Below are positions 23,901 through 38,900 of a stretch of 64,000 nucleotides of DNA, one piece after another. Under the pieces are notes generated by a model. The model worked only from the letters and a program-made list of their open reading frames with translations. It searched no databases and was not told the origin of the DNA. Made by a program: the position numbers and the translations under genes. Positions within the stretch are counted from its first letter, which is position 1, and every line of letters begins with the position of its first letter. Origin of the DNA: Chaetorhynchus papuensis (Eukaryota > Chordata > Aves > Passeriformes > Rhipiduridae); the NCBI GenBank assembly GCA_013396525.1, contig VWYX01000012.1:2791470-2855469 (forward strand), given 5' to 3'.

Positions 23901-26900
23901 AAACTGAAATCTAGAGTGATAGCTCTACTGAAAATAGGCTTTGATTCTGATGCAAATGAAGCAGCTCTGCATTTTGGTAGGATCACATTGCTTCTCCAAC
24001 TCCTCACATCCTTGAGTGCAGGTTGCACCAAAAGTAGCGTAGTTCCTTAATGTGTCCAAAATGCTCACTGTTGTCAACAGGTGGATCCTTGCAGTAGCAG
24101 CATGGAGATGTGATTAACTTCCTCGTTGTAAAGATGAAAAAGAGTTTCTAAGCTTTTGACTAACCACTGATCTTTATCTGAATCATATATGGGGAGTACA
24201 CAGTTATTTTCCATGAAAGTGATTAAAGAGTAGGTAATTGCCTCATTGTACCCTCCACACAAACTACTCTGAGGTCACAGCTGTAATGCACATGAAACAC
24301 CTATAGTATATCTGATAGCTTCTTCTGGGATCCAGAAGTTTTGTTGTATTGTTCCCTGACTGGTGGACACTGCATATTAGCTAGAAACTTCATTTTCCAT
24401 TGTGAACACACCTGAGTTAAAATCCCTTTCTGCATGTCCACATCCCAGGGGTGCTGTGGGATGCTTGACACCATTTTGGTAAGGGGCACATGAGGGTGGT
24501 TGTCCCTGAGCTGAGAGCCTTCCTCAGGGCAGTGGAAGATGTGGTTGGTGGTGGTGCACCTTTGCATGTCTGGAGCAGGAGATCATGCACTCCTCAGGGA
24601 ATAACTGCTTTTTCTTCCCCTGCAGAATAGCAAACCTGAAAATCCAACTGGCTAAGCTTGACAGCGAGGCCTGGCCTGGCGTGCTGGACTCTGAGCGGGA
24701 CCGTCTAATACTGATTAATGAGAAGGAGGAGCTCTTAAAAGAAATGCGATTTATTAGCCCCCGAAAATGGACTCGAGGAGAGGTGGAGAGACTGGAGACA
24801 GAGAGGAGGCGCCTGGAGGAAGACCTGCAGGCTGCCAGAGACACTCAGAGCAAAGCTCTCACTGAGAGGTAGGTTAGTGGGCACAGGGCAGTGCCTTGAT
24901 GGACAAGAGGTACCTGGGAGCAAGCACCAACATCCCTTGGCTGACTGCCCACAGCAGTGCCCTTGCATTCTCAGGACACTCTACTCAGAAGGCTTCTGAA
25001 ATCATCTCCCAAACAGCCCATCTGCAAGTCCTACTGTCCCTGTGGGGAAACGTTGCTGTTCCTACAGTGGATCCTTTATGGGAATGTAAAAAAAGCTCAA
25101 AATAGCCCAGTGTAGTGTTAGTGTAGTGTAACATTTCTGTATGCAGCCAGCACCTCACAGCAGCTTCTACACTTGCTGTGCAGTCTGGGCCTTGGTAAAT
25201 GTCAGCAGATGGAATTTTAAATTTTTTAAATTTGCTGTTTGTTCTGAGCATCCTTGTATGTGATTCCTGTAGGATCTGGTATTTGACAGGGCTGTGGGGC
25301 TTGCAGGGAATATCCTGTGAATCTAAACTAGCTGAAAAAAAGACAACTTTCTTCCCTAATTTTACCTGTGTTGCAGGGGGATATCTCACGGGAATGTACA
25401 GTGAGGATGAATGCTGCATTAGGCATTGCCTACAGGTGTTTTACAGTCTGGATGTGTTCATGTGGGTGGCTCAGCAGTGTTTCTGGTAGCTGCAGTCTCT
25501 CGAACATGTATGGAATAGGCACACTGTGTTCACTCTCTCTTTGGCTCTGTATTTTCATTTCTTCTACATGGTCAGTGTCCAGAGGACACCAGGTTTCTAC
25601 ATAGGCTTTTCATGGTTTTATCAGGCTGGAAACAATGTAAATGTCTTGGCTGTGAGACTTTTACCTGCATGAAGTATCTGTGGTTTGACAAATGTTTCTG
25701 GTCTTGCCACAAGGTGAACACATTCATTTGGGATTTTTGGGAATATGGTAACATTCTAGAGTGCCAAAGAAATAACACAGTTATGGAGAAGGATTTTGTG
25801 TCCAGAGGACCTTTCAGCTAGGGTGTGAGCGCCAATTCGGGTGGGAAATAAAGCTGAGATGTTGCTAAAGTCACAGAATCATAGAATCACAGAATCACCA
25901 GGTTGGAAGAGACCTCTAAGATCGAGTCCAACCCATGCCCTAACACCTCAACTAAACCATGGCACCGAGTGCCACATCCAGTCTTTTTTTAAACACATCC
26001 AGGGATGGTGATTCCACCACCTCCCCGGGCAGACAATTCCAGTACTTCACCACTCTTTCCATGAAAAACTTTTTCCTAATATCCAACCTATATTTTCCTT
26101 GGCGCAGCTTGAGGCTGTGTCCTCTCGTTCTGTCAGTGGTTGCCTGGAGAAAGAGACCAACCCCCACCTGACTACAGCCACCTTTCAGGGAGTTGTAGAG
26201 AGTGATAAGGTCACCTCTGAGTCTCCTTTTCTCCAGGCTAAACAACCCCAGCTCCCTCAGCCGTTCCTCACAGGGCTTGTGTTCCAGCCTTGTTGCCCTC
26301 CTCTGGACGTGTTCAAGCATCTCAATGTCCTTCCTGAACTGAGGGGCCCAGAACTGGACACAGCACTCAGTGTGTAAAGCCAATGATGTAAAGCTGTAAT
26401 GGGATGGTTAATAACTAAATCAAGTAACCCTTAATCATCCATAGACTTTAGTGAAAGGAAACTAAGACATTTATACTTTTAGCACAGTAACTGTAGGAAT
26501 GCAGTAGTGTATAGTGACTAAAATCTGCCCAACTCTTTTGAGGCCTGATCCCAGAGACATTAACTTTTATGGTACCAGCTGTAATTATTTTCTCCTGTTG
26601 TGAATGTTTTCAGGATTGAGTTCTGCATTTTAAAAGTTTCTGAAGTTGGTAAACTTCACAGCCTGACCAAATTTTGTTCTGTGTATTCCTATCAACTTTT
26701 GTAGGATTTCACAGCAAAAAAGTAGATTTTTTCCTTTACTCCTTATTTAAAATTGTAAATGCTTCCGTAGCTCATCTCTTTCTTCGATCCTCTCTTAGAT
26801 TGAAGTTGAACAGCAAAAGAAATCAGCTTGTCCGAGAGCTGGAGGAAACCACACGGTTGGTTGCCATGTTGCACACCCAGCTGAAGAGGTACGTGACCCT

Positions 26901-29900
26901 TCCCAGAACTGTGGGTGCTTTTGCTGCACACTGTGCCACAGCCTTCCTCTGCTAACAATTCCAGCTCCCAGCTGAGAGGGCTGAAAGGCCTTTCAGTTCC
27001 AGCAGTGACCTAAGGCCCCAATGTAGTCCGTGTAAGGAGAAGCCTTGGGATCATACATCAGTTAAATGTGTGCTTTTCAATGGACTGAGCAACCTCGTGG
27101 TGGTGCCTCTGTCTCACAACAGGAGTTTGCTCAGTCCCTTCTATTTCAGAAATACTTAGGTGACATGGGATAGCTGAGATTTTTTCACTAAAGTTTGAAT
27201 TATTGAAGTATTACGTTAATAAAGTATGTTAAAGACAGCTTAACACACAGCAAATGGAGTGAATCTTACTAATGCAACTACACCTTACTGTACGAATGAT
27301 AAGATTTCTCTAATTCCAAGTGTGCTGTTGCTTGCACTGTGGACAATATATAGAGATATCCCTGCATCTGTTGTGGTTTGTGTGGTGTAAAGAATGGCTT
27401 CTAGTTCAGGCCGTAGTTTTGGAAGAACACAGGGTTGCTATTTCCAGACTAATGCATGACTGCAGGCAGTAAGGCCATATCATTTTGCTAAAACTATATT
27501 TTTATCATTCTGATAGCAAGGAAGTTTGGTGGGGTTTTTGCTTGGTTGAGGCTTTTTCCTACCAGTGTGTACTGAATTTACTCTGTTTGTAGCTTCTGCT
27601 CCACTTGGATTCTGTTTCATTTTGTGAAGATGACACCGAAAAGACTGGAAAGAAATCATAGTGCAAGACTGACATGTAAATAAGCCAGCATGGAGAATAG
27701 CTATCTGTGAGGCTTTTATGCAGTGGAAATGCATCATATTTTCATTTCACCTAGCTGATTAGGGATCTTTTGAGGTGACCAAGAAGCATGTGAAACTAAT
27801 TTCTTCCTAACCATGTGCCCAGTGTTCTTGGCATGCTCCTTCATAAGAATAAGTGTTTGTTATTAACCCCATAATGCAAAATGTCTGGCATTCAAAGGCA
27901 TGAACAAAAGGAAGTTGAGCCCAGATTTTTGCTAGGGAAAAGATTCATTTAAAACACCTCCCTTTTCCCAGTAAAGTACACTTGAAAAGCTGTAAATTCA
28001 TTAGGCTTCAACAGATGTATGTATACTGCCAATATGCAAAAACATCTATCAGAAGCTTTTTTGGACAAATGTGATGCAGTGCACATCTGTCATACAAATG
28101 CAGAAGACGTTTTCTGCCAAAATTATACTAAATACAGCATACTTGCCTTTTTCTCATAAGGTCATGCACATAATTATACAAATGTAGCTTCCAGCTTTTA
28201 CCCTATAAATAATAAATAAGGGATTATTAGGCTTATTAATATCTCACTGTTTTTCAGTGGGGCAAGTTAAGCCACTTACACATATTCAGAAATTTTTCAA
28301 TAGCTAATCCTGAATATCTGAAGTGAGGGTCAGTAATGACCAAGGTCTTCAATATGCAGAGCAGGAGTGTTGGCTTAAATGGAGTTTCTAGAGGTGGTAG
28401 ATGTTGTAGTCACTACTGGAATACTTGCTGGGTCTCCTGAGCAGAAAACTGTGCTGTGGTGTCTGGACTTTCTCATCCGAACAGACTTGTATTCAGCACC
28501 TGCTTAAAATTAATTCTGTTGTCAGTTATGTTCTGAACCTAGAACTCTAGGGATAAATAAGGCGTGTGAATTGATTTCACAGCCCAGCCCCAGCTTTTTC
28601 CCTTGCTCTCTTGGCCCTGGATTCCATGTAGCAGTCTTTCACATGGATAAATCCTGCCAGCTTTCTGGGAACTGCTGGCTGTTGTGATCTCTGAGGGCCA
28701 GTTCCAGGCAGCTGTGATATTGCCTTTTGGCTGCAGGTCCAAGATTGAGGCAAATGGAAGAAAATTTTCCATATGGTCAGACAGTTCATTGCAATAACTT
28801 CATCTTCTTGCATGGGCCTTGCTGGTTTTTGTGGTCTGCTTTGGAGATTAACAGGAGCCATAGATACTTTCCAGAGAGAGGCGGGAGGAGGGGGATGTCA
28901 CTAATTTTAATTGGTTTGAAACTGTTCATTGGAGTTGTTTTGGCTAAACAAGGACTCCTAAGAGTTTGATATGGTGAGTAGAAAAATGTGTATGATTGAT
29001 AGTGTTTTACTGAGCAGTGACCCACTGTTTCTGCTGTGTAGACTGTGGTTCTGGATTGCTCTGGGGACTAATGCGTGTGGCCTGAGCTAACAAAGCAACA
29101 CCCTGTGGGCTTAGAGATGTGCTGACATTGCAGTGTGTTCATGAGAAACCAGAAGATACAGTGTCATGGTTTTCTGACTTGTTTCCTTCAGTCTCTCCAC
29201 CAGCATGCTTTCCCTCTCCTCGAGCAGCAGCCCTGGTTCTCTTGCATCTAGCAGAGGATCTCTTGCCACCTCCAGCCAGGATTCGTCCACCTCAGCCAGT
29301 TTCACTGATCTCTACTACGAGCACCTGGAGCAGTTGGAGCAGTTGGACTCAGAATATCAAAACAAGCTCGACTTGCTCTTAGAAGGAGCCACTGGGTTTA
29401 GGCCATCAGGCTGTATCACCACTATTCACGAGGATGAAGTAGCAAAGACTCAAAAAGCAGATGCCACGAGTCGCATGCAGGCTCTGAGGTCCTTGTCTGG
29501 TACTCCCAAATCCATGACATCACTGTCCCCAAGGTCATCTCTCTCTTCTCCATCTCCACCTTGCTCTCCGCTGGTGATAGACCCACTCCTAACTGGTGAT
29601 GCCTTTTCAAGCCATATGGATTTTGATGATGCAGAGATAAGTGCAAGTCTGTCAGAACTCACACTAAACACTGGGAGTGGCAACTGTAGACTGGAAGAGC
29701 CTCGAGCAGGAGATAAACATCTAGGTCAAGGTATGGTAAGAAAAGATTTGCATGCACTGCATGCATTTATATTTAATGTAGTTCATAAAGCATTGAGAAG
29801 CCGTCTGTCATCTGGTTATCTTTATGTTGAAAAATGTTTTCAACTCTGTGTTCTGTCTTGTTTGGGAGGGAGGGTTGGTATTTTAATTTGTACACGAAAA

Positions 29901-32900
29901 ATACTGATCTAATGAGTCTTGCAGGAGACTGATTAAGGTGTGTTTTTATTGTACACAGATGCATGTGTACACAAATCACAGGGATTTCGTGTGCAAATAT
30001 AAATGGTCATGGTGGGATTCCTGGTTTGATTTGGCACTAAACTATTCAGAATGTCATCTGTTGTTTTGGGTCTGGGAGACACAGAGTGTTTGCATACTGA
30101 TGCAAAGTTTTTGACCAAGCTTTTGAGGAGGGCTGGAAAAGCCATTTAGCTTAATAGTTAACAAATTATAGTAACAATAATCCTTCCCCACCACCTCAGT
30201 ATGCATAAGATCCTGCTCTGGTTCCCAGTAATCAGTGGCAATGAATTTATTAATTTCAGCTGAGCAGACATGTCAAGGCTGTGCTCAAATTCTGCTGTTT
30301 TGGTCTCTTAGCAACAAAAACGTGTTTAGATTGTGAGCATGATAAAACAAGACATTTAGAGACAGTGGATGTTCTCATATATGCATATGGCTTGTTGGTG
30401 GGTGGGAAGGGTTCATCCTTTTTTGGAATGGATGGGCTGAAGCGGATGGAAAGCAGTTGGCACAGCCAGGGCACAGTGCTAGGGCCTGTCTGAAGCCCTT
30501 GTGACTGAAGTTGGGTTAAATCCAATGAGTGAAAGGACTGGATTTGTAGCTGCAGTGAGGAAGAGCTATAAAGGCAATATAAACTTGCAAGCTATAGCCC
30601 TATGAACCAGCAGTACAGTTTGTTTCTGTTTTTCACAGGATTATCGAACAGCCTGTGTGAATAAAGGGAACTAGTACCATGGTATCACCGCCTTCTGCAT
30701 TCAGAAGGCTGACACTATTTAAAACACAATGAAAAACACAAGTGCAAATCTTCCCCTTTGAGCTACCTTTTTCCTACAAGCAAGAGGTATTATGCATTTG
30801 AGTAGGAAACACTAATTATTCTTATTAGAACTGGGCGCTGATTAGTTTTAACCTTTTTAGCTCTTCAAGATTTGCCAAGGCTGTTAAAGTGAAAGCTCAG
30901 GTGTTAAGCAGATTAAGTGATTACTGCTGTTAGCCAGTCAGCAGACAAAATAATCACCATAAGTAGTTTATTTCAGGGCAATAACGAGATGAGATTTTAC
31001 TCCTCAGGCATGTTGGGGGCGGGGGGTTCAGTGTAACACCCGAAATGCAGGGGCTGGCTCTGGGGTGGTCAGTCCTGGGCAAAGCACACTCATGTGTCCT
31101 GTAAGCAGAGCTGAACAATATATCTGAGGGCTTTGCTGCTGCTTTCCATCAGAGCAAAACTTCTGCCACCTTCAAGACCTGAAGAATTCAGGGGAAACTA
31201 ATAGCAAAACCTGGAATCTGGCAGAGTCCAGCATTCTCTGATTAAATGGTCTGCATGTGAGGACAGTGCACGACATGGCTCTTCAAGGCCCATGGAAGGG
31301 AATATGGCAGGAAGAGAAGAGCAAACTTGGAGTTCTTGATATGAGTGGAAAAAAAAGTGAAAAAACACTTGTAGTGTTATCCACCTGCTTGGAAAAATGG
31401 AAGAGAGTTGAGTCAGTTCTGAACTCTTCCATAAACTTCCTTATTAGTGTGATATTTCTTCAGAGACTTAAGGCTGACAATTGAAAGTCCAAATTTTGTG
31501 TTAATTAGCTGCATGAAAGGGCTGAGCTTTCCAAGTCTTTTGCAAAACCAGTAAGGAAAGGGATGGCTGGAATCCTTTTCAGGGAACTATTCATCTTTAT
31601 TCAGCTTTACACTTTAGCACTCTGCTGTACAGAAGTCACTTCATTGTTGTGCACTTTCTGTATTCACCCCCTTGGCCCCGAGGTGCTCGGGGAGGTGGTC
31701 AGGAGTGAGGTTGAAATGACTACATGGCATTGGGAACTGAGGGAGAAAGAGAGGTTTGGTGTGTGGAGGCCAACCTGCAGTGCCTTTCCCAGTGAGCCAG
31801 TCCCGTGTAAAGGGATTCCCAGAGCAGCATTTGGTGTGTAAAACTCAAAAGAACCGAATTTAGGAAGCCAGCCAGTGGGGAAGAAGTTATTTTCCTATTA
31901 AAACCATGGACTAGGAGGTACGAAGGAGTGTTGAGGAAAGAGGTTTTGACCCTGCCCACATACCTCCAGCACAGCCTATGATCCAGAGTGCTGCAGGGAC
32001 CTGGCCCTGGCCCATGGCAGGAGGGAGGATGGATTAAACCGGGAATGCCAGTATTAAATGGATCCACCTGTTTCAGTTAATGACTGATACATTGTGTTAC
32101 AGGTGCTAACTTCTGTTCGTGTGGGTTGGCCTGTGGAGAAAAGGTCTGGACATTCTATTTGTGCCCAGGGGTTCCATGGGAGTACCAAGATGAGAAATGC
32201 CACTGGGTGGTAGTGTTAAAAGATCGGTGGATAAAGGGTCCCAAATGGCACAGGTGTCTCAAAGGATTGGGGTTACCTGTAGCACCCTCTACTGTTGGCT
32301 TACAAGTTCTTATGTCCTCACAAGTCCTTATGGTATTCCATAACCCTTGCACACTTTTCCACCAGTTTATTCAAAGCTGGTTTTAATTCTGTAAGTGGCT
32401 TTGTGAGACTGTGAAGGAAACAATACAAAAAAAATCTGAAAAAACAAACTCAAACCCCAGAAAACCAACCAAAGTCCAAACTTGCTTTGTAATAAAGAAA
32501 ATACGCATTGGAAACCATATATTGTTTGGGGGGCATGTGCTTGTCTAAGTCTATGGGAAAGAAGGGCCTCTTCTGAAAAACAAAAGCCCCTTGGAGAGGA
32601 GTGTATTGCTGTGCTGCTGTGGGGTTCCAGCTGCTCCCAGGGTGACACATGGCAGCTCCTCACTCTTGGAGCAGGTCTGCCACATCCCTGACAGAGGAGG
32701 AGAGCCAGGAGCTGGGCACGGCCCAGCACTCGTTAGCCATGTTGGCAGATGGAGTTCTCCAGATTCTTGGCTGCAGCTCCTCTCCACTGAAATGTTTAAG
32801 AGGAAAGATGCAGAATTTGCAGGTTTCCAGGGAGAATCTTTCCCTGTTTTGTAGCACAAGAAATTTATGTGAGAGAACACCTCTGTGCAAAACTTCTTGC

Positions 32901-35900
32901 TTTACCTTCTTTGGTTTCTCTTCCCTATCTCCTTTTCCTTGTATTCCTGCACATGACTGCTCTTCTAAATCCTATAACCTCTCTTTCTCTCCATGTTCAG
33001 ATAGTTAACCAGGTCTTTCTGGACCTGCCTTTTTTCCTGTGTACACAAACCTTTTGGGTTTAGGGGTAGGCCAATGGTGGTTTTTTTGCTGTTCCCCTCC
33101 TGAAGCTAAACTTGGTATAAGCTCTCCAGGTGGGATGTGCAGCTCCACATGATCCATACCTGGCCAGAGCCTGGTCAGCAGTGCATGCCCAGCCACTGCT
33201 CTCTGGGTGGCTGGGAGCAGAACAACTGCTACCTGCCTAAGGCTGCCTTGCACTCGGAGCTGGTTTATTGGCTCATATTTAAAAGTTCACTAGAATTTAG
33301 AAGTCCTGCTGCTTCTGAATGTTGTCCATCATGTCATGGGTACCTCCCTGCCTTTCCAGGGCTGTAGAAGCCTTTCCTGGCATTGCCTGCCCGTGCCCAG
33401 GGAGGTGTTGGGCAGGCAGCTGTAACACACTCGGCACAACCCGTGTGTCCTCAGCCTTCACACTGCTGCAGGGCCCAGGGATTAAATGGGCATCGAAACC
33501 CTCTCTCACCTCCACCACACAGACTGTTCCTCCTGTTTTCCCAGGACTTTTTATTCTCCAGGGCAGTTGGGCATATTCCCTCACTTCATGGCCACCTTTG
33601 AGCTCAGCCCACCCTACCTGGGTCCTCTCTGTTTCAGAAATACGCTGTTGCTTAACAATACCTAGGTGGGGAAAAAAATGCAATTCAAGGGGAGGAAAAG
33701 AAGAAAAGCTGCTGCTTATCCAGACAGTTTGTTTTCATTAACACCTGCTTTTGGTTTTCCTCTGTGCTTTTATGATAGGTATAAATACAGCTGGAGGGAC
33801 AGCACTGAAGGTGGCAGGTGTGTCAGCTGCAGTGTCTGATGAATCTGTTGCTGGAGATAGCGGGGTGTACGAGGCATCTGTACAAAGGTAGGCATCAGAT
33901 CTCTCTCCAGGACGAAGCCAATGACTCAGCTTTGCACAAAAGTCAGCTGGAATACTGCTGGTTATGACCTTTTCTTGTAATTCAGTGGCTAAATCTCAGG
34001 TTTCTTAATACTTCTGAAAAAACTATGAGCAGGTTGAATTTGATTATCAAAGTGACCGATGCTTCCCGTAATAGAAGTGGCTGGAAGCAAGCTCACAGAG
34101 AGCTGTTTGAACAGCTGGCCTGTTTGTGAAGGTGCTGGTGAGCTGTGGCTGCTACCTCGGTGGGGGGAGCAGAGCCATCTGGCAGGTGTAAAGCTGCCCT
34201 CCTCTCAGCCAGTGACAGCCCTCAGTCAGCGTGAGAGGACTTTGGGATGTTTAAGGAAGAGAGCAGAAGCACCTTGAACTGCCTGATGGATGTGCACGTG
34301 CTGTGATGCAGTTCCCAAGTGCTTGGAGCAAGAGCAGGATGTGATGCCCGCAGGACTTCTTCCACTAAGGGCACAGCTGGGAGTCACTGCTCTTGCTGGC
34401 TTTCTACATTGTCTGTGAGGGCTTTGTCAAAAATTTCACTGGGAGGTACTGGTCTTACTGGTACCTGGTTTGGCTGCAACTAACATGGGTTCTCCTACTG
34501 TTTTTATTAACATTGAGGTGAATCATAGGGTTGTTAGTTGCAAAACACGACTGTAGAGGTGAAAAATGGCTCATCTCAGATTCCCCCCATTCATTAGTTA
34601 TCTTCATTAATTCTCTAGGTAAATGGGTAATTTTTATGTTCACATCACAATTCACTTTGACAAGGGAGTGCAATGCTTCTGTAAATTAGAGCTGGGCGTC
34701 CCAGGGCCCCTGTGTCCCCTCAGTGGGGTAGGGAGCTCTGTGGAGAGGGGAATGGGACGCTCAGAGAAGGCATCCCATGCACACTCACCTGTCTGTTGTT
34801 AGTTGGTGTTGCTTGGGTTATCAGTTTACCACCCCCTGTGGTGCCCACAGTGCCGTTCTGGTGCCTGTCCCAGTGGTGAGAGTGGGGTGAGCCACCCTCT
34901 GCAGCTGAGATGTAACAAAATGCAAGAGAATGCTAAGTACTAATATGGAAAACACTTAGGAGAGAAGAATGCTAATCCTGTTTTCTTGTGCTGCAGCATA
35001 GCCTCTTGAGTCAATTAGACAATGAATGTAGTTTTGGGGACTTTCAGAGCATAAAACTTGGGAGGAGGAGTACATTGGGAGGGAAATGATGCAGAAGAGC
35101 CATTTCCAGCAAGGCCAGCCACTGTACTCTGTCACTTCGAATGTGCTTAAGAAAGTTTGATTTCTTAAAGAAGCAAAGGAATTACTTAAATCTAATAAAA
35201 GTTGAGAATTTTTGCTGTCATGATGCAGGACAGGATTGCAGTTGTTAAGTCGTATTTCTCTTGCTGGGCAGTCAGCCGTTTTTACTAAAAACCAGTCAAG
35301 GGAACCCTTTAAAAATCCCCCACTGCCTTATTTTTGCAGGCTTTTGTGTGGCTTTTTTTTTTTTTTTTTGGCAGTGAAAAGGGAAGACATATGACTTTCT
35401 GCTGATAAGCACTGTAATACATACCTCTAAGGCTGATTGCACTTAGTTCTTAAATGGGCTTTCTTTTAGCTGCTAATTTTACAAAATCTATATACACAAC
35501 CCCTGAATGGAAGGGAAAAGGTCTTGTATCACCTAAATGCAAACACTTCAATAAGAGGCAAATCTAATCCTTAATTGTCGTTGATTCCTTTCAGACCATG
35601 TGTGTCAGAAGTGATGGTGTTTGACAGTGATGATACAGAAGCAGTTGGAACAGCCAAAGTGCAAATTGCAATGAGGTATGTGCAACATATTTTACTGGCT
35701 TTGCCTTCCAGTAGAAAGAATGATACATGGTATTTAAAAGATCGTGCTTTCTGTGCTGTTTTCTTACCCTGTCCTATTAGTATTAACTAACTGATGCCCT
35801 TTTTTAGTGTAATTAAGAATTACACTTGACTTCAGGAGGTTCTTGGCCCAGTTGCTCTCTTTCATGTCAGTGGAAATCAACTGGTGATTCTGTGGTAGGA

Positions 35901-38900
35901 GGGTGCAAACCAGCAGCGGGGGGGCACTGGCAGTGCTGGGCCAGAGAAAGCCTTTGGTTGGATTGCAGAATCCTTAAGGTGCAGCTTGGGTGGGGAGAAC
36001 CACTGAGAATAAGTGGCAGTCACAATCCCTGACCTCACGTGGATCCCACAGTAGTGGGTAAGGTGTAGGAAGGCATCCAGACGCATCCTCCTTAAATGAC
36101 TTTTTGGAAGTTATGTGGGATTTGAGAAAAAGAAGTAGTACAAAACTGGTTTTTCATGGCCATTTAAAGTAAAGGGTTACTCATAACATCCTCACTGTTG
36201 TACTTGAAGTATTTTCACTTGTAACTTTTCTGTATTGCAGCCATTAAGGCCTCTCAAAAAATTGTAGCTACAATGCAGCAATTTAAGTAGACCCCAGGAA
36301 AAGCAATGTGTGTTAGGTCAAATCTACAGTCCATTGTATCTGAATTCTTAAGTTCTGGATGTTCTGGACTGTTCTGTATTCTGGATGTTCTGGTAGCAAA
36401 ACTTCATGTAATATAAAACTGGTTTTGTTTTAAACTATGGGCAAGTCATGGTCCCATTATGGTGTTTTCCTGTTTGTAAATTTTTAGTATCGTTTGTGTT
36501 AATGAACAAGTGAAATACTCATCCACAGAGTCCAAGGCAGACTTCACTAATTATAATGCTTTTCTTTATCTTTCCAATGCAGATATGATGACAAAAATAA
36601 ACAATTTGCAATACTGGTCATCCAGCTGAGTAATGTTCCAGCACTGCTGTTACAACAAGATCAAAAAGTGTAAGTGGGTGAAATAAACACACTTGATATA
36701 TATATTTGTGTTGGATCCCAGTGAGAATGAAAGTGAGATTGGCTTATGATTTTTCACACTCTTAAAAATTTACCCTTCCTGAAATGTTTCTATACTTTGT
36801 GTGGTGACACTTACAAAAACTAATAAACCAGTAAACTGAAATGAGGTGCAGTTTCTTCCTCAAAAGTCTGTATTTGCTTGGAAAAGACTTGCCTGGAATT
36901 AGCACTGGCTGGTGAGGTTCTTAATTGTAGCAGTGCCTCGAGCACCTGCATCGAGTGGAGGGGGAGCTTGTCCTGCTGCAGAACTCCTTGGACACCTGCA
37001 CAGGGGTGACAAAATGTGCAGCTACTGCTAAACTCATTCCAAGCATGAGGTCTTTAAATTCAGCTGTGTGCTGAATTAGCTGACAAAAATTTGATTCATT
37101 TTTGCTGTTTCTACCTAGAGAAGGGTGTGAGCAGTGTGACAGGTTGCACAGATGTAAACAGCCACGTAAAACAGGTTCCCATGATTCAGAAGGATGATGT
37201 CTGTGGCAACTCGTGCCACTTCCCATCTCTGATGCTGTGACGAGATGTTCCTTTTTTCTCAGTTGACTGCTGCTCCAAAGAATAGGAAAGGACAGCAGTG
37301 CCCACAGTGCTTAGGATGACTTTCACTGAGGGATTTTGGGGGGAGCTGCACCCCTGTGGGGCAGTCCTGAGCGCAGTGCTGTTCCCACAGGAACATTCGT
37401 GTGGCTGTCCTGCCCTGCTCGGAGAGCACGAGCTGCCTGTTCCGCACGAGGCCGGTGGAAGCTTCAGACAATCTCGTGTACAATGAAGTATTTTGGGTTT
37501 CCATCTCCTACCCGGCTTTACGCCAGAAGACGTTAAGAGTCGATGTTTGCACTGTAGATAAGTCTCACCTTGAAGAATGTTTGGTGAGTATCTAGCTCTG
37601 TTTTAATAACTTGGTGTTTGTTTCCTCTTCTTAATTAAACACGATGTTACACTCCTGAGGTATGGCAATTTCTGTGAAAGCCTTCCTGATAATCTTCAGC
37701 CATATGGTCTCTCCCCCACAGCGTTCTTTGCAATGACAATTTTCATCAGGAAAAACAACTATGAGATAAATGTTTTGTAACAGAACTACCTTGTCAGACC
37801 ACAGATATATCTCCTTCATGATTTGATGTCAAACTCTGACTAGTTTTTTTTTCCTTTTGGAAACATTTATGGTATTATAATTGAGACCCAGTTACTTTGG
37901 TCTGGTTGTGTACTAAATGTAATGCAGTAAAAAATCACAAAGCAGATGAAGAGAAGAGGGATATACAAAGATAAAACATCTGGGTTTGGGCAGTGATTTT
38001 TGTCAGCCTTGCAAATTTCTTGAACGGGAGTCATCCTCTCCTGTTCCTTTCTCTTTTTCTTTGAAGGTCTGGCTGTAATTTCTCCCTGTTGCAGTAGCAC
38101 TGTTCATACTTCTGGATTCTTGTACACTGGAGCTGTAGTGGAACTTGCTTCTTAGATTGGAAGCCCTTGACAATGCTAAAAATAATTAACATAAAGCATT
38201 ACTAGTGGTGTTGAAATGGGATAAACAGTCAATCTTTCTTTTATCAAATTTGCCAAAATCAAGCAGCCCTGGATTTTCACTCTGATTTCTTCTGACTGGT
38301 GTGGTAGTTGTTCATTTTAGTATTACACTAAAACTGTGTTTTTGCTCTCAACAGGGTGGAGCACAAATTAGCCTTGCTGAAATATGTAGATCCGGAGAGA
38401 AATCAACCCGTTGGTATAACCTCCTTAGTTATAAATATCAGCAGAAGCAAAACAGGAAAAGTAAACAAGGAAACAGCCACTCTGAAGTACCCTGCACTGA
38501 AAAAACAGTAAGAACAACTGCTTAAATGGAACAAATCTCTTCTAAACAGGACTAGCAAGAGGGTTTATGTGGCTGTTACAATAGAGGAGTAGTGAAGGCT
38601 GGTGTGTTTATATTTACTGCTTGAACGTGTCGTTAAGTGCAGCAAAATAATTAACATGTTGATTCCAGATATGCCCTTGTCCTGAGCTAAATACTTACTG
38701 AAATCTGCTGCTCGGGAAGCTGAGGCTGTGTTACATGGTGTGGTGTAAGTGATGTGTGAGCTGCAGCCTTTCTGCCCACCAGGCAGTTCCTGTTAATGCC
38801 ATGAACTTGCTGGGCAAGTCAAGATAGAGTTGGCACATGCAGGGCACAGAAGGTGCTCAGCCTGGAGCTGCACACCTGCACACGCTGGGGGAGCTGGGCC

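Noticed and set aside
29731..29912. Extension of WWC1 exon 11 past CAAG
   Set aside because: A later GTAAGA donor or read-through breaks the phase with exon 12, while the GTATGG donor keeps frame and similarity.
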